Positions 1-6,824 of a stretch of DNA of 19,956 nt are shown here, piece by piece. The DNA is from Leadbetterella sp031420365 (GTDB taxonomy: Bacteria > Bacteroidota > Bacteroidia > Cytophagales > Spirosomataceae), in the NCBI GenBank assembly GCA_031420365.1, contig JANOMP010000311.1, positions 1-19,956 of the forward strand, written 5' to 3'. The notes below the pieces were generated by a model, which was not told the DNA's origin, did not search any database, and saw nothing but the letters and a program-made list of their open reading frames with translations. A program made the position numbers and the translations under genes. Positions within the stretch are counted from its first letter, which is position 1; each line of letters starts with the position of its first letter.

Positions 1-254
1 CATAAACTAAGAATTTAATATAATTGGATTTAAAATTTTTTAAGACTATAAATTGAATAGTTTAGAAAAAAAATATCCCTTTTTTTTAATAGATGGAATA
101 AATTTTCTAATTACAAACATTTTTTTTAATCTAACCCAGTCCATTTATTATTGTAAAAAAACTCTAATCAGACTGAATTTTTACAAATCGCTTATTTTGT
201 GCTAATGAACACTTAAATGCTTTATTGTTAAGGTAAGTATTTTAAGTTTTGTTT
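1..254. other. AT-rich non-coding stretch downstream of fabH
   Basis: This stretch lies between the window edge and the 3' end of fabH. I see no convincing reading frame on either strand and no hairpin followed by a T tract that would end the fabH transcript. It is very AT-rich with several A and T runs. In many Bacteroidota efp and accB follow fabH; they are not visible here and could lie beyond the edge or elsewhere. Confidence 0.5.
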
Positions 255-1241
255 TCAATAGGCCCATTTTATATAAACCGATCCCCAAGTAAAACCACCT
301 CCAAAAGCCGCTAAGATTAAATTGTCACCTTTTTTAATTTGATTTTCATAATCGAATAAACATAAAGGTATAGTTCCAGCTGTGGTATTTCCATACTTTT
401 GAATATTTAACATCACTTTTTCAGAACCAATTCCCATTCTATTTGCAGTTGCATCAATAATTCTTTTGTTGGCTTGATGCGGAACTAGCCATTTAATATC
501 TTCACCTTTTAAATTATTTTTTTCCATAATATTTGCTGCGGCGTCAGCCATATTTGTGACAGCAAATTTAAAAACAGAGGGTCCCTCTTGATGTATATAA
601 TGGTATTTTTTATCAATAGTTTCGTGCGAAGCTGGGTTTCTGCTTCCTCCACCTTTCATTATTAAATGATTTTCTCCAGAGCCATCTGAATGGAGCATAA
701 AATCTATTATTCCTTCGTTTTCGCTTGTTGGTTCAAGTAAAACTGCACCAGCACCGTCCCCAAAAAGTACACAAGTTGTTCGATCAGTGTAGTCAACAAT
801 GGAAGACATTTTGTCGGCTCCAATAATAATCACTTTTTTGAATCTTCCCGACTCAATAAATTGAGCACCAGTAGATAATGCATAAATAAATCCTGAACAA
901 GCAGCTAAAATATCAAAACTACATACGGATGGAATACCCACTTGTGTACAAACCAAATTAGCAGTAGAAGGAAATAAATAATCTGGAGTAACTGTAGCAC
1001 ATATCACCAAATCTATATCTTTAGGATCTGTATTAGTCTTTTTTAATAAGCCCCTTACAGCTTCAGCAGCCATAAAAGAAGTACCTAAGCCTTCCCCTTT
1101 TAATATTCTCCTTTCTTTTATTCCAGTCCTTGATGTTATCCATTCATCATTGGTATCTACCATTTTTTCTAATTCTTCATTAGATAACACATAATCAGGC
1201 AAGTAGCCATTAACACCAGTAATCGCAGCTTTTAATTTCAT
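255..1241 (-). CDS. fabH: Beta-ketoacyl-ACP synthase III (FabH)
   Basis: FabH starts type II fatty acid synthesis by condensing an acyl-CoA, usually acetyl-CoA or a branched primer, with malonyl-ACP in the cytoplasm. The 328-residue length is normal for the family. The thiolase-fold catalytic triad is visible: Cys115 in AACSGF, His255 in PHQAN and Asn285 in YGNTTAGT. The C-terminal AFGGGFTWG motif is also present. It is the last gene of the DUF177-rpmF-plsX-fabH run, 45 bp after plsX, so it is probably co-transcribed with them. Substrate chain preference cannot be read from the sequence; branched-chain primers are common in Bacteroidota, which is inference here. Confidence 0.97.
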   Translation of the reverse strand: MKLKAAITGVNGYLPDYVLSNEELEKMVDTNDEWITSRTGIKERRILKGEGLGTSFMAAEAVRGLLKKTNTDPKDIDLVICATVTPDYLFPSTANLVCTQVGIPSVCSFDILAACSGFIYALSTGAQFIESGRFKKVIIIGADKMSSIVDYTDRTTCVLFGDGAGAVLLEPTSENEGIIDFMLHSDGSGENHLIMKGGGSRNPASHETIDKKYHYIHQEGPSVFKFAVTNMADAAANIMEKNNLKGEDIKWLVPHQANKRIIDATANRMGIGSEKVMLNIQKYGNTTAGTIPLCLFDYENQIKKGDNLILAAFGGGFTWGSVYIKWAY

Positions 1242-1286
1242 AAGTTTTAGGGTATTTTGGCAAAGGAAATTTGAATGCCCACTATA

Positions 1287-2231
1287 TTAGTTAAGAAATA
1301 CTTCTTTAATTTTTTCTGTAACTTTTGATTCTATTTGATTTTTTGCTAAAATAATCATATTCTTTATTGCCAATGGTGAGGAAATTCCATGGCCAACGAT
1401 TACGTTACCGTTTACCCCAATTATTGGACTTCCTCCGGCAATTTCATAATTCATTTTATTTATGAGAGGGTCATTTATATTTTTGGTTACAGCATACTCA
1501 TAAAGTGATTCGCCCATTTTGAAGAGCACATTGCCAGTAAATCCATCGGTTACAATAATATCCGCTTTGCCATTAAATAAGTCTCTTCCTTCTACATTTC
1601 CAATAAAATTTATCTTTTTATTGTTTTTAAGCAATTGATATGCAGCTTGAGTTGAAACACTCCCCTTTTGCTCTTCTTCTCCAATATTAAGTAATCCAAC
1701 TTTTGGATTTACCATATTTAAAGCAAATTTTCCGTATAAACTTCCAAGTTCAGCAAATTGCATAAGTACTTCAGGCTTACAATCTGCATTTGCACCAATG
1801 TCAAGCATTAAGCTAAAAGTTCCATCAATTAAAGGAAAATAACCTGCGATAGGGGGTCTTTGTAAATTTCCAACAGTTTTTAAAGTGAACAAAGATCCAA
1901 CCATCATTGCACCTGTGTTTCCAGCACTACAAAATGCTTGAACTTGATTATCTTTTAATAACTTAAACCCAACTCCAATACTAGAATTGGGTTTTTGAGA
2001 AAAAGCCCTTGTTGGATGCTCATGCATTTCAATGACATCGTTGGCAAATACCATTTCAATACTTCCCTTCGGATAATCTAAGCCGTGTAACGAGTCAAGC
2101 ATGGCTTCTTGTTTTCCGATTAAGACAATTTGATAGTCTTCGGGTAAAAGAGAGGCAGCTAAAACTGCTCCTTCTACTATAGCCTTGGGAGCATAATCTC
2201 CTCCCATTGCATCTATTGCAATTTTCTTCAT
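1287..2231 (-). CDS. plsX: Phosphate acyltransferase PlsX
   Basis: PlsX converts acyl-ACP and phosphate into acyl-phosphate, the acyl donor used by PlsY to start phospholipid synthesis. It is a peripheral cytoplasmic enzyme. The N-terminus carries the family signature AIDAMGGDYAPK (residues 5-16), with CSAGNTGAMM near residues 101-110 and the VTDGFTGNV motif near 227-235. The 314-residue length is normal. It sits 42 bp downstream of rpmF and 45 bp upstream of fabH. Pairing plsX with fabH links the first step of fatty acid elongation with use of its products for membrane lipids. Confidence 0.97.
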   Translation of the reverse strand: MKKIAIDAMGGDYAPKAIVEGAVLAASLLPEDYQIVLIGKQEAMLDSLHGLDYPKGSIEMVFANDVIEMHEHPTRAFSQKPNSSIGVGFKLLKDNQVQAFCSAGNTGAMMVGSLFTLKTVGNLQRPPIAGYFPLIDGTFSLMLDIGANADCKPEVLMQFAELGSLYGKFALNMVNPKVGLLNIGEEEQKGSVSTQAAYQLLKNNKKINFIGNVEGRDLFNGKADIIVTDGFTGNVLFKMGESLYEYAVTKNINDPLINKMNYEIAGGSPIIGVNGNVIVGHGISSPLAIKNMIILAKNQIESKVTEKIKEVFLN

Positions 2232-2273
2232 CGGTAAATTGAATTATTTAAAACGAAAAATCGATACTATTTT

Positions 2274-2459
2274 TTACTGATAGTTTTCTACTACCAATTT
2301 TCCTCTATAATATAGATTACCTTCGCTTATATGAGCATGATGACGTAAGTGTATTTCACCTGTTGTAGCATCTACTGAAAGCTGTTTAGTAGATAATGCA
2401 TCGTGCGTTCTTCTTTTGTCTCTTCTTGTTTTAGAAATCTTCCGTTTAGGATGTGCCAT
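2274..2459 (-). CDS. rpmF: 50S ribosomal protein L32 (zinc-free form)
   Basis: This is a small basic protein of the large ribosomal subunit, 61 residues, beginning MAHPKRKISKTRRDKRRTH as in other Bacteroidota L32 proteins. The central part, where many bacteria have two CxxC pairs that bind zinc, contains no cysteine. It reads TTGEIHLRHHAH followed by the conserved YYRGK, so this is a C-minus L32. That form is usual in the phylum and means the protein should not depend on zinc. It lies 28 bp after the DUF177 gene and 42 bp before plsX, in a classic operon. Confidence 0.97.
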   Translation of the reverse strand: MAHPKRKISKTRRDKRRTHDALSTKQLSVDATTGEIHLRHHAHISEGNLYYRGKLVVENYQ

Positions 2460-2487
2460 TTCAATAAAAATTAATAAATATACAATC

Positions 2488-3027
2488 TTAGTTTTTAAAA
2501 TCTTTCAATTTTAGCAAATCGGCCCACCTTGGGTCAATGCTTTCATTTTCAACGTCAGTTTTTTTACTACTGTCACTATAAACCATTATTCCTTCTTCGT
2601 TTCCTCCAACATCTTTTCTGAACTTAGGATGAAGTTTCTTAATTGGAATTTGTAAAGAAATAAAGTCAAATATATGTTCTGATACATTTATTTTAGGAAG
2701 ACCGTAAGGAATTACTTCTATTTCGTCGCTTAATACCTCTGGCTTATCTCCAAATTTATAAATGTATTTTTCTTCTAAATTAAATTGCTCAGTAAATGTT
2801 TCTAAGCTGCGGTCACATTGCATATTAATGTTTGCAACAATACTAAACTTTAACCTGAGTGAAAAACTAGTCTTTTCTAAGCTAATATGAGCTTTAAAAT
2901 TCCCATTTTCTATGTAATCTTGTTCAAAAGCCTTAAAAAAGGAATCTGAACCTTCAAAATCAAATTCATGTGTTTTGTCTTCAAGACCATGAATAGTAAT
3001 ATCAAAATTCGAAATAATCTTATTCAC
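2488..3027 (-). CDS. DUF177/YceD family protein
   Basis: The protein belongs to the YceD/DUF177 family, encoded directly upstream of rpmF in many bacteria and linked to 23S rRNA metabolism or large-subunit assembly in some. The usual opening pattern is visible as FDITIHGLEDKTHEFDFEG, followed by a beta-rich middle with a single Cys in NMQCDRSLE, and a C-terminal acidic stretch ending DPRWADLLKL, typical for the family. The frame stays open to an ATG at 3120, but those 31 extra residues do not resemble the family, and a promoter-like TAAATTTG lies inside them (3046-3053). I therefore favour the GTG at 3025-3027, which gives 179 residues, near the usual length. The start is inference; family membership is fairly sure. 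Confidence 0.85.
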   Translation of the reverse strand: MNKIISNFDITIHGLEDKTHEFDFEGSDSFFKAFEQDYIENGNFKAHISLEKTSFSLRLKFSIVANINMQCDRSLETFTEQFNLEEKYIYKFGDKPEVLSDEIEVIPYGLPKINVSEHIFDFISLQIPIKKLHPKFRKDVGGNEEGIMVYSDSSKKTDVENESIDPRWADLLKLKDFKN

Positions 3028-3045
3028 TTTTTTACAGAAAGGGTG

Positions 3046-3053
3046 CAAATTTA
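3046..3053 (-). promoter_or_regulatory. Promoter -7 box (TAAATTTG) for the DUF177-rpmF-plsX-fabH operon
   Basis: On the minus strand this reads TAAATTTGC, an exact match to the Bacteroidota -7 consensus TAnnTTTG. It ends 18 bp before the preferred GTG start of the DUF177 gene. I see no clear TTG at the expected -33 distance, so only half of the promoter is convincing. Confidence 0.55.
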
Positions 3054-3171
3054 CAGCCTTTTTTTGATAACTAAAAGTTTTAGTTGAATAATTACTAAGT
3101 TTTGGAGTAATTCTTAACAAATTATTTCTTTTTATTTATTTATTTCTATTTTCGTTAAAAAAACTAATGGA

Positions 3172-3933
3172 ATGATTGTATTTGATATAGGAAATACGGA
3201 TACTGTAATAGGTTTTTATAAAGAAGATTTATTGCTTAAGGTATTAAGAATTAATTCTTTAAAGAATGAAAATTCGATTTTTTTTGAATATAGAATTTTG
3301 AATTTTATGTTTGAAAATAATTTTGATAAATCTTTATTTTCAAATGCGGTAATTAGTAGTGTTGTTCCGATTTTGACACCTTTTTTTAGTAATTTCTGTG
3401 AAAAATTTCTAAATATTTCTCCAATAATTGTAAATGGTTCAAAATCTGATTTACTTAAAATTGCTATTGATATGCCTGAAGAATTAGGTTCCGATTTGTT
3501 TGTAAATGCAGTAGCGGCTTTAAAAATGTATAAAAAAAATTGCATTGTGATTGACTTTGGTACAGCTCTTACTTTTACAACTATAAGTGATAAAGGAATT
3601 ATTTTAGGTGTAACAATCGTGCCAGGTATAAAAACAGCTATTAATTCTTTATTTACACAAACCTCTTTATTGCCCGAGGTTAAGTTAGAAAAACCTTCTA
3701 AAATTATTGGAAAAAACAGTATGCATGCCATTCAGTCGGGCATTTTCTATGGCTATGAAAGTTTAGTAAAAGGAGTAATTGAGAAAATTAGAGAAGAATT
3801 TAAAAATCCAATGATTGTAATAGCAACTGGAGGATTATCATCAGTATTGGGTGATATTCCAAAAGTCTTTGATGTAATAGATAAAGAGCTGACTTTGAAG
3901 GGCTTATATTTTTATGGGAAGCATTATTTATAA
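3172..3933 (+). CDS. coaX: Type III pantothenate kinase (CoaX)
   Basis: CoaX phosphorylates pantothenate, the first committed step of coenzyme A synthesis, and belongs to the ASKHA fold. The N-terminal phosphate loop is DIGNT (residues 5-9). The motif with the catalytic Asp is ELGSDLFVNAVAA, with Asp108. The second acidic loop is VIDFGTALTF (Asp128), then PGI (151-153) and the late ATGG loop (218-221). The Arg that often follows the catalytic Asp is replaced by Leu, a variant I believe occurs in other family members. Length (253 residues) is normal. It runs against the surrounding genes, and its last 10 bases overlap the 3' end of nadD. TATTTTCG at 3147-3154 is a one-mismatch -7 box. Confidence 0.94.
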   Translation: MIVFDIGNTDTVIGFYKEDLLLKVLRINSLKNENSIFFEYRILNFMFENNFDKSLFSNAVISSVVPILTPFFSNFCEKFLNISPIIVNGSKSDLLKIAIDMPEELGSDLFVNAVAALKMYKKNCIVIDFGTALTFTTISDKGIILGVTIVPGIKTAINSLFTQTSLLPEVKLEKPSKIIGKNSMHAIQSGIFYGYESLVKGVIEKIREEFKNPMIVIATGGLSSVLGDIPKVFDVIDKELTLKGLYFYGKHYL

Positions 3934-4496
3934 AATTTCTTTAAATAAATATAAGCTTCAACTGGCTCTGTAACTAGGTATTTTATGTTTCTTCCCTCAG
4001 CTATTTGTTTTCTTATATATGTAGCTGATATATTTAATAATGGAGCATCAATAAAACGAACTTTTGGGTGATTTTTAAACTTATGCATTGGTGCATTAGC
4101 TCGCTCATAAACGTATAAATGATAAAATTCTAAAATTTGAGCATAGTTTTTCCAGTTTTCAAATTGTCCTAAATTATCTTCACCCATAATTAAAACAAAT
4201 TCATGCTCTGCGTGTTTTTCTGCTAAAACTGTTAAAGTTTCTATCGTATAGCTTGGCTTAGGTAATTTAAATTCAATATCGCTAACTTTTAATTTATAAT
4301 TTTCAGCTATTGCCCTCTCAACCATTGTTAATCGGTCAAATTCATGTAAAAGAGAATTGTTTTTTTTAAAGGGATTTTGAGGTGTAACTACAAACCATAC
4401 TTGATTAAGGTCTGTATTGTAAGCCATTGTATTGGCAATTATTAAGTGCCCTACATGAATTGGATTAAAGGAACCAAAAAATAGGCCAATCTTCAT
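3924..4496 (-). CDS. nadD: Nicotinate-nucleotide adenylyltransferase (NadD)
   Basis: NadD adenylates nicotinate mononucleotide to deamido-NAD in NAD synthesis. The nucleotidyltransferase signature GSFNPIHVGH (residues 8-17, containing HxGH) and the C-terminal ISATYIRKQI (156-165, the ISSTxxR-type motif) are both clear. The length of 190 residues is normal. Its ATG overlaps the TAA stop of gmk (TAATG at 4494-4498), so the two are translationally coupled. Its 3' end overlaps the end of convergent coaX by 10 bp, so the two transcripts must be complementary at their tails. Confidence 0.96.
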   Translation of the reverse strand: MKIGLFFGSFNPIHVGHLIIANTMAYNTDLNQVWFVVTPQNPFKKNNSLLHEFDRLTMVERAIAENYKLKVSDIEFKLPKPSYTIETLTVLAEKHAEHEFVLIMGEDNLGQFENWKNYAQILEFYHLYVYERANAPMHKFKNHPKVRFIDAPLLNISATYIRKQIAEGRNIKYLVTEPVEAYIYLKKFYK

Positions 4497-5101
4497 TATA
4501 CTTTAAGAGGTTTATTCTTTATTTCTAATTCATTTGAAATAAACGAAGTATACAAATTTTGAGCTTTATTAAAAGATTTTTCTAAATCATCATTAAGTAA
4601 GACTACATCAAACTGATCTTGAAAAGCCATTTCGAATTGTACTTTGTAAAGCCTTTGAGAAAGACTTTCTTCAGTTTCTGTTCCTCTATTTACTAATCTT
4701 TTTTCTAGCTCTTCCATTGAAGGCACTTTAACAAACACAGCTAAAGAATTATCCCCAAAATACTCCTTTAATCTAAGTCCACCTTTTACATCCACATCGA
4801 ATATTACATTTTTCCCTTCAGACCAAAGGCGTTCAATTTCAGATTTTAGTGTACCATAATAGCCCCCTTGATAAACTTCTTCCCATTCCACGAAAGCTTT
4901 TTGGAAAATTTTCTCTTTAAATTCTTCAATTGACAAAAAGTAATAGTCTTTTCCTTGTACTTCGTTTCTACCGCGTTTGTCTCTTGTGCATGCAGATATT
5001 GAAAACCCTAGGTTTGAATTTACACTTAATAAGTGCTTTACTAGCGTTGTTTTACCAGACCCTGAAGGTGCACAGAAAATTATAGCTTTGCCATTTTTCA
5101 T
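4496..5101 (-). CDS. gmk: Guanylate kinase
   Basis: Gmk converts GMP and ATP to GDP and ADP. The P-loop is APSGSGKTTL at residues 11-20, with Ala where most members have Gly. The GMP-binding region ISACTRDKRGRNEVQGKDYYF follows, with Tyr and Arg residues typical of the family. VIFDVDVKGG is the Walker-B-like strand. Length 201 residues is normal. The gene is coupled to nadD by a TAATG overlap. A strong terminator-like hairpin lies 17-41 bp upstream of the ATG, so gmk either has its own undetected promoter or depends on read-through from the sigma/anti-sigma transcript. Confidence 0.97.
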   Translation of the reverse strand: MKNGKAIIFCAPSGSGKTTLVKHLLSVNSNLGFSISACTRDKRGRNEVQGKDYYFLSIEEFKEKIFQKAFVEWEEVYQGGYYGTLKSEIERLWSEGKNVIFDVDVKGGLRLKEYFGDNSLAVFVKVPSMEELEKRLVNRGTETEESLSQRLYKVQFEMAFQDQFDVVLLNDDLEKSFNKAQNLYTSFISNELEIKNKPLKV

Positions 5102-5111
5102 TATTTAGTAA

Positions 5112-5142
5112 ATAAAAAACCACTGGAATGTGTCCAGTGGTT
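5112..5142 (-). terminator. Rho-independent terminator after the sigma/anti-sigma pair
   Basis: A perfect 9-bp stem AACCACTGG/CCAGTGGTT (5118-5126 with 5134-5142) encloses a 7-nt loop. In the minus-strand transcript the stem is followed by a U-rich run (5112-5119). It begins 20 bases after the anti-sigma stop codon, where that transcript should end, and lies immediately upstream of gmk. Confidence 0.8.
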
Positions 5143-5161
5143 GAGTTTTAAAAATGCGATT

Positions 5162-5488
5162 TTAAGATAAAATTATAAGTTGAAGAATTTTTATTTCTAC
5201 AATTGTAGATACTAGTATTAAAAGAGCAATACCAACCTTTAATTTTAACATATTTATAGTTGCCTGTGGGCAGCAAATTTTCTCAACTTTGGTTTTTAGT
5301 GACTCTTTAATTGCTTTTTCTAATTCGTAACCCTCAAAACAAGGCTTACAAACTTCCAAATTAGATTTAAAATGTTCTATTTCTTCGGGTGTGGCTGAGC
5401 CATCTAAAACTGCTTGCACCATTTCCATACATTTAGCATGATTCTCGCATTGTTCCTTCATCCCTATCTTGTCTGAACATTCAGCCAT
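5162..5488 (-). CDS. Putative cysteine-containing anti-sigma factor (RsrA-like)
   Basis: This 108-residue protein follows the ECF sigma gene by 32 bp and has the layout of a ZAS-type anti-sigma factor. Cysteines are Cys4, Cys14, Cys20, Cys47, Cys50 and an adjacent pair Cys72-Cys73. The core reads NLEVCKPCFEGYELEKAIKE. In the usual HxxxCxxC zinc motif a His should stand at residue 43; here it is Asn, although His17 and His39 are nearby. The last 24 residues from Val85 are strongly hydrophobic and could be a C-terminal membrane anchor, which soluble RsrA-type proteins lack. The likely role is to hold the sigma factor inactive until a redox or envelope signal releases it. This is inferred from context and motif. 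Met10 is an alternative start. Confidence 0.75.
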   Translation of the reverse strand: MAECSDKIGMKEQCENHAKCMEMVQAVLDGSATPEEIEHFKSNLEVCKPCFEGYELEKAIKESLKTKVEKICCPQATINMLKLKVGIALLILVSTIVEIKILQLIILS

Positions 5489-5520
5489 TGTTAAAATAAT
5501 TTAAAAAAAATTCGAAATCG

Positions 5521-6132
5521 TTACCTTAATTCTTTGTATCCCATTGACTTTGCATAAGAACGCAATTTCTCCTTCAATAAGTTCCTTGCTCTATGTAATC
5601 TTGATCTAACTGTTCCAATCGGGATATCAAGAATCTTAGCCATTTCCTCATAAGTAAAACCTTCTATGTCACAAAGTATTATTACCGTTCTGAAATCAAC
5701 AGGTAAACTGTTTAAAGCCATAGCAACTTCATCACCTATCATATCTTGAACAGCTTCTATTCTTAAATCGGAAGTACTTTCGTACTCAGCATCCTCTGTA
5801 GAATTATAAACCGTTTCAACTTCTTGATAATCAACTTTTGAAGGTTCTTTGCTTTTTTTACGATAATCGTTTATAAAGCTGTTTTTTAAGATTCTAAAAA
5901 GCCAAGCTTTTGCATTAGTGCCTTCTTGAAAAGAATTAATAAACCTATATGCCTTCATAAAAGTATCTTGCAAAAGATCGTTAGCGTCGTCTTCGTCGTT
6001 TGTTAAACGATAGGCAAAGTTGTACATAGCGTCTATGTGAGGCATAAACTCTTTATCAAAAACCCTATACTGTTCTTCTTGTGAATACTTGGGTTTACTA
6101 TTTATCAGTTCCTCTTCTTCAAATTCCTCCAT
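5521..6132 (-). CDS. ECF-type RNA polymerase sigma factor
   Basis: This is a sigma-70 family ECF factor. Region 2 covers about residues 34-98 counted from the upstream ATG at 6144, with YNFAYRLTNDEDDANDLLQD and WLFRILKNSFINDYRKK. Region 4 covers about 140-195, with the helix-turn-helix EGFTYEEMAKILDIPIGTVRSRLHRAR. The frame is open from an ATG at 6144, but a TATTTTTG promoter box ends at 6150, placing the transcription start at or just before that ATG. I favour the in-frame ATG at 6130-6132 (MEEFEEEE), giving 203 residues. The anti-sigma gene follows directly, suggesting a stress regulon. The regulon itself cannot be inferred. Confidence 0.93.
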   Translation of the reverse strand: MEEFEEEELINSKPKYSQEEQYRVFDKEFMPHIDAMYNFAYRLTNDEDDANDLLQDTFMKAYRFINSFQEGTNAKAWLFRILKNSFINDYRKKSKEPSKVDYQEVETVYNSTEDAEYESTSDLRIEAVQDMIGDEVAMALNSLPVDFRTVIILCDIEGFTYEEMAKILDIPIGTVRSRLHRARNLLKEKLRSYAKSMGYKELR

Positions 6133-6149
6133 GCCATTAACCATTTATG

Positions 6150-6182
6150 CAAAAATATTGGTTTTTTTTCAATTTGTCACAA
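6150..6182 (-). promoter_or_regulatory. Promoter (TTG-N22-TATTTTTG) for the sigma/anti-sigma operon
   Basis: On the minus strand TATTTTTG (6157-6150) matches TAnnTTTG exactly, and a TTG (6182-6180) lies 22 bp upstream, inside the spacing range reported for Bacteroidota promoters. It is a housekeeping-type promoter, so basal expression of the sigma factor should not need autoregulation. Confidence 0.55.
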
Positions 6183-6265
6183 GTAATAGAATAAATGGAT
6201 AAAAAAAACTAGTTTATTTATCAATGGATTTTATTAATGATATACGTATAAATTTCCATTACGGT

Positions 6266-6283
6266 TATTTTTGATTATTTTTG
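6266..6283 (+). promoter_or_regulatory. Tandem -7 boxes upstream of the DinB-like gene
   Basis: Two copies of TATTTTTG occur at 6266-6273 and 6276-6283, 10 bp apart, the second 24 bp before the ATG. Both fit TAnnTTTG. No TTG is seen at the -33 distance for either. A perfect palindrome TATACGTATA lies just upstream at 6241-6250. Confidence 0.4.
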
Positions 6284-6307
6284 AAACTTTTTATTAAATA
6301 AAATACT

Positions 6308-6823
6308 ATGAGGAAGGAGTTAATTGGAGAATTTCCTAAATTTTTTGATAGATATATTAATTTAGTCGAAGACCTAACATTGTTTGAATTGTTTGAAAAA
6401 TATTCTCCTGATTTGGTTTTTAATGATTTAAGGAAGTATAATCAAATTGGAGATGAAATTTATGCTCCAGGAAAATGGACATTAAAGGATATTTTGCAAC
6501 ATTGTTTAGACACAGAAAGAATAATGGCTTATCGAGCTTTATGTTTTGCTAGAAATGACGATACTACTTTGCCGGGTTTTGATGAAAATCAATATGCAAA
6601 AAATACATTAGCAAAAAAAGCAACTATTGAAGATTTGATTACAGAGTTTACGTTAACTAGAAAGTCAAATGTTTGGTTATTTAAAAGTTTTGACAAAACT
6701 ATGATGCTTAGAAAAGGAACTGCAAATTTAACTAGAATTTCCCCTTTGGCATTAGGATTTGTTATAATAGGACATGCAATACATCATGAACAGATTATAA
6801 AAGAAAGATACTATAATTTGTAA
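6308..6823 (+). CDS. DinB-like (YfiT/DinB_2) four-helix metal protein
   Basis: This 171-residue protein shows the DinB superfamily pattern. It has YAPGKWTLKDILQH with metal-ligand His65, then DTERIMAYRALCFARND and LPGFDEN, and near the C-terminus IGHAIHHEQIIKERYYNL with His156 and His160. The three histidines form the usual Zn or Ni site of a four-helix bundle. Family members include thiol-dependent transferases and damage-inducible proteins of unknown function, so the reaction cannot be stated. The gene stands alone on the plus strand, divergent from the sigma factor gene. Its TAA stop lies inside the 9-bp target duplication of the insertion that follows, so the element entered at the very end of the gene without changing the protein. 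Confidence 0.88.
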   Translation: MRKELIGEFPKFFDRYINLVEDLTLFELFEKYSPDLVFNDLRKYNQIGDEIYAPGKWTLKDILQHCLDTERIMAYRALCFARNDDTTLPGFDENQYAKNTLAKKATIEDLITEFTLTRKSNVWLFKSFDKTMMLRKGTANLTRISPLALGFVIIGHAIHHEQIIKERYYNL

Positions 6824-6824
6824 T
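6816..6824 (+). repeat. Target site duplication, left copy (ATTTGTAAT)
   Basis: The 9-bp sequence ATTTGTAAT here is repeated exactly at 7231-7239, directly outside the two inverted ends of the element. If the ends are drawn one base further out, the duplication is 7 bp (TTTGTAA). The left copy includes the DinB-like stop codon (6821-6823). Confidence 0.75.

Noticed and set aside
61..92. A-run and T-run pair near the window start that could fold as a hairpin
   Set aside because: It is only A-T pairing of homopolymer runs around TATCCC, too weak to call a terminator.
3027..3171. Possible extra short gene or RNA in the coaX/DUF177 divergent gap
   Set aside because: Only promoter-like boxes are visible; the frame upstream of the preferred DUF177 start does not resemble any family.
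3216..3731. Long minus-strand open frame of 171 codons opposite coaX
   Set aside because: It lies wholly within coaX, whose motifs are unmistakable. The reverse frame has no family signature and is a side effect of codon use.
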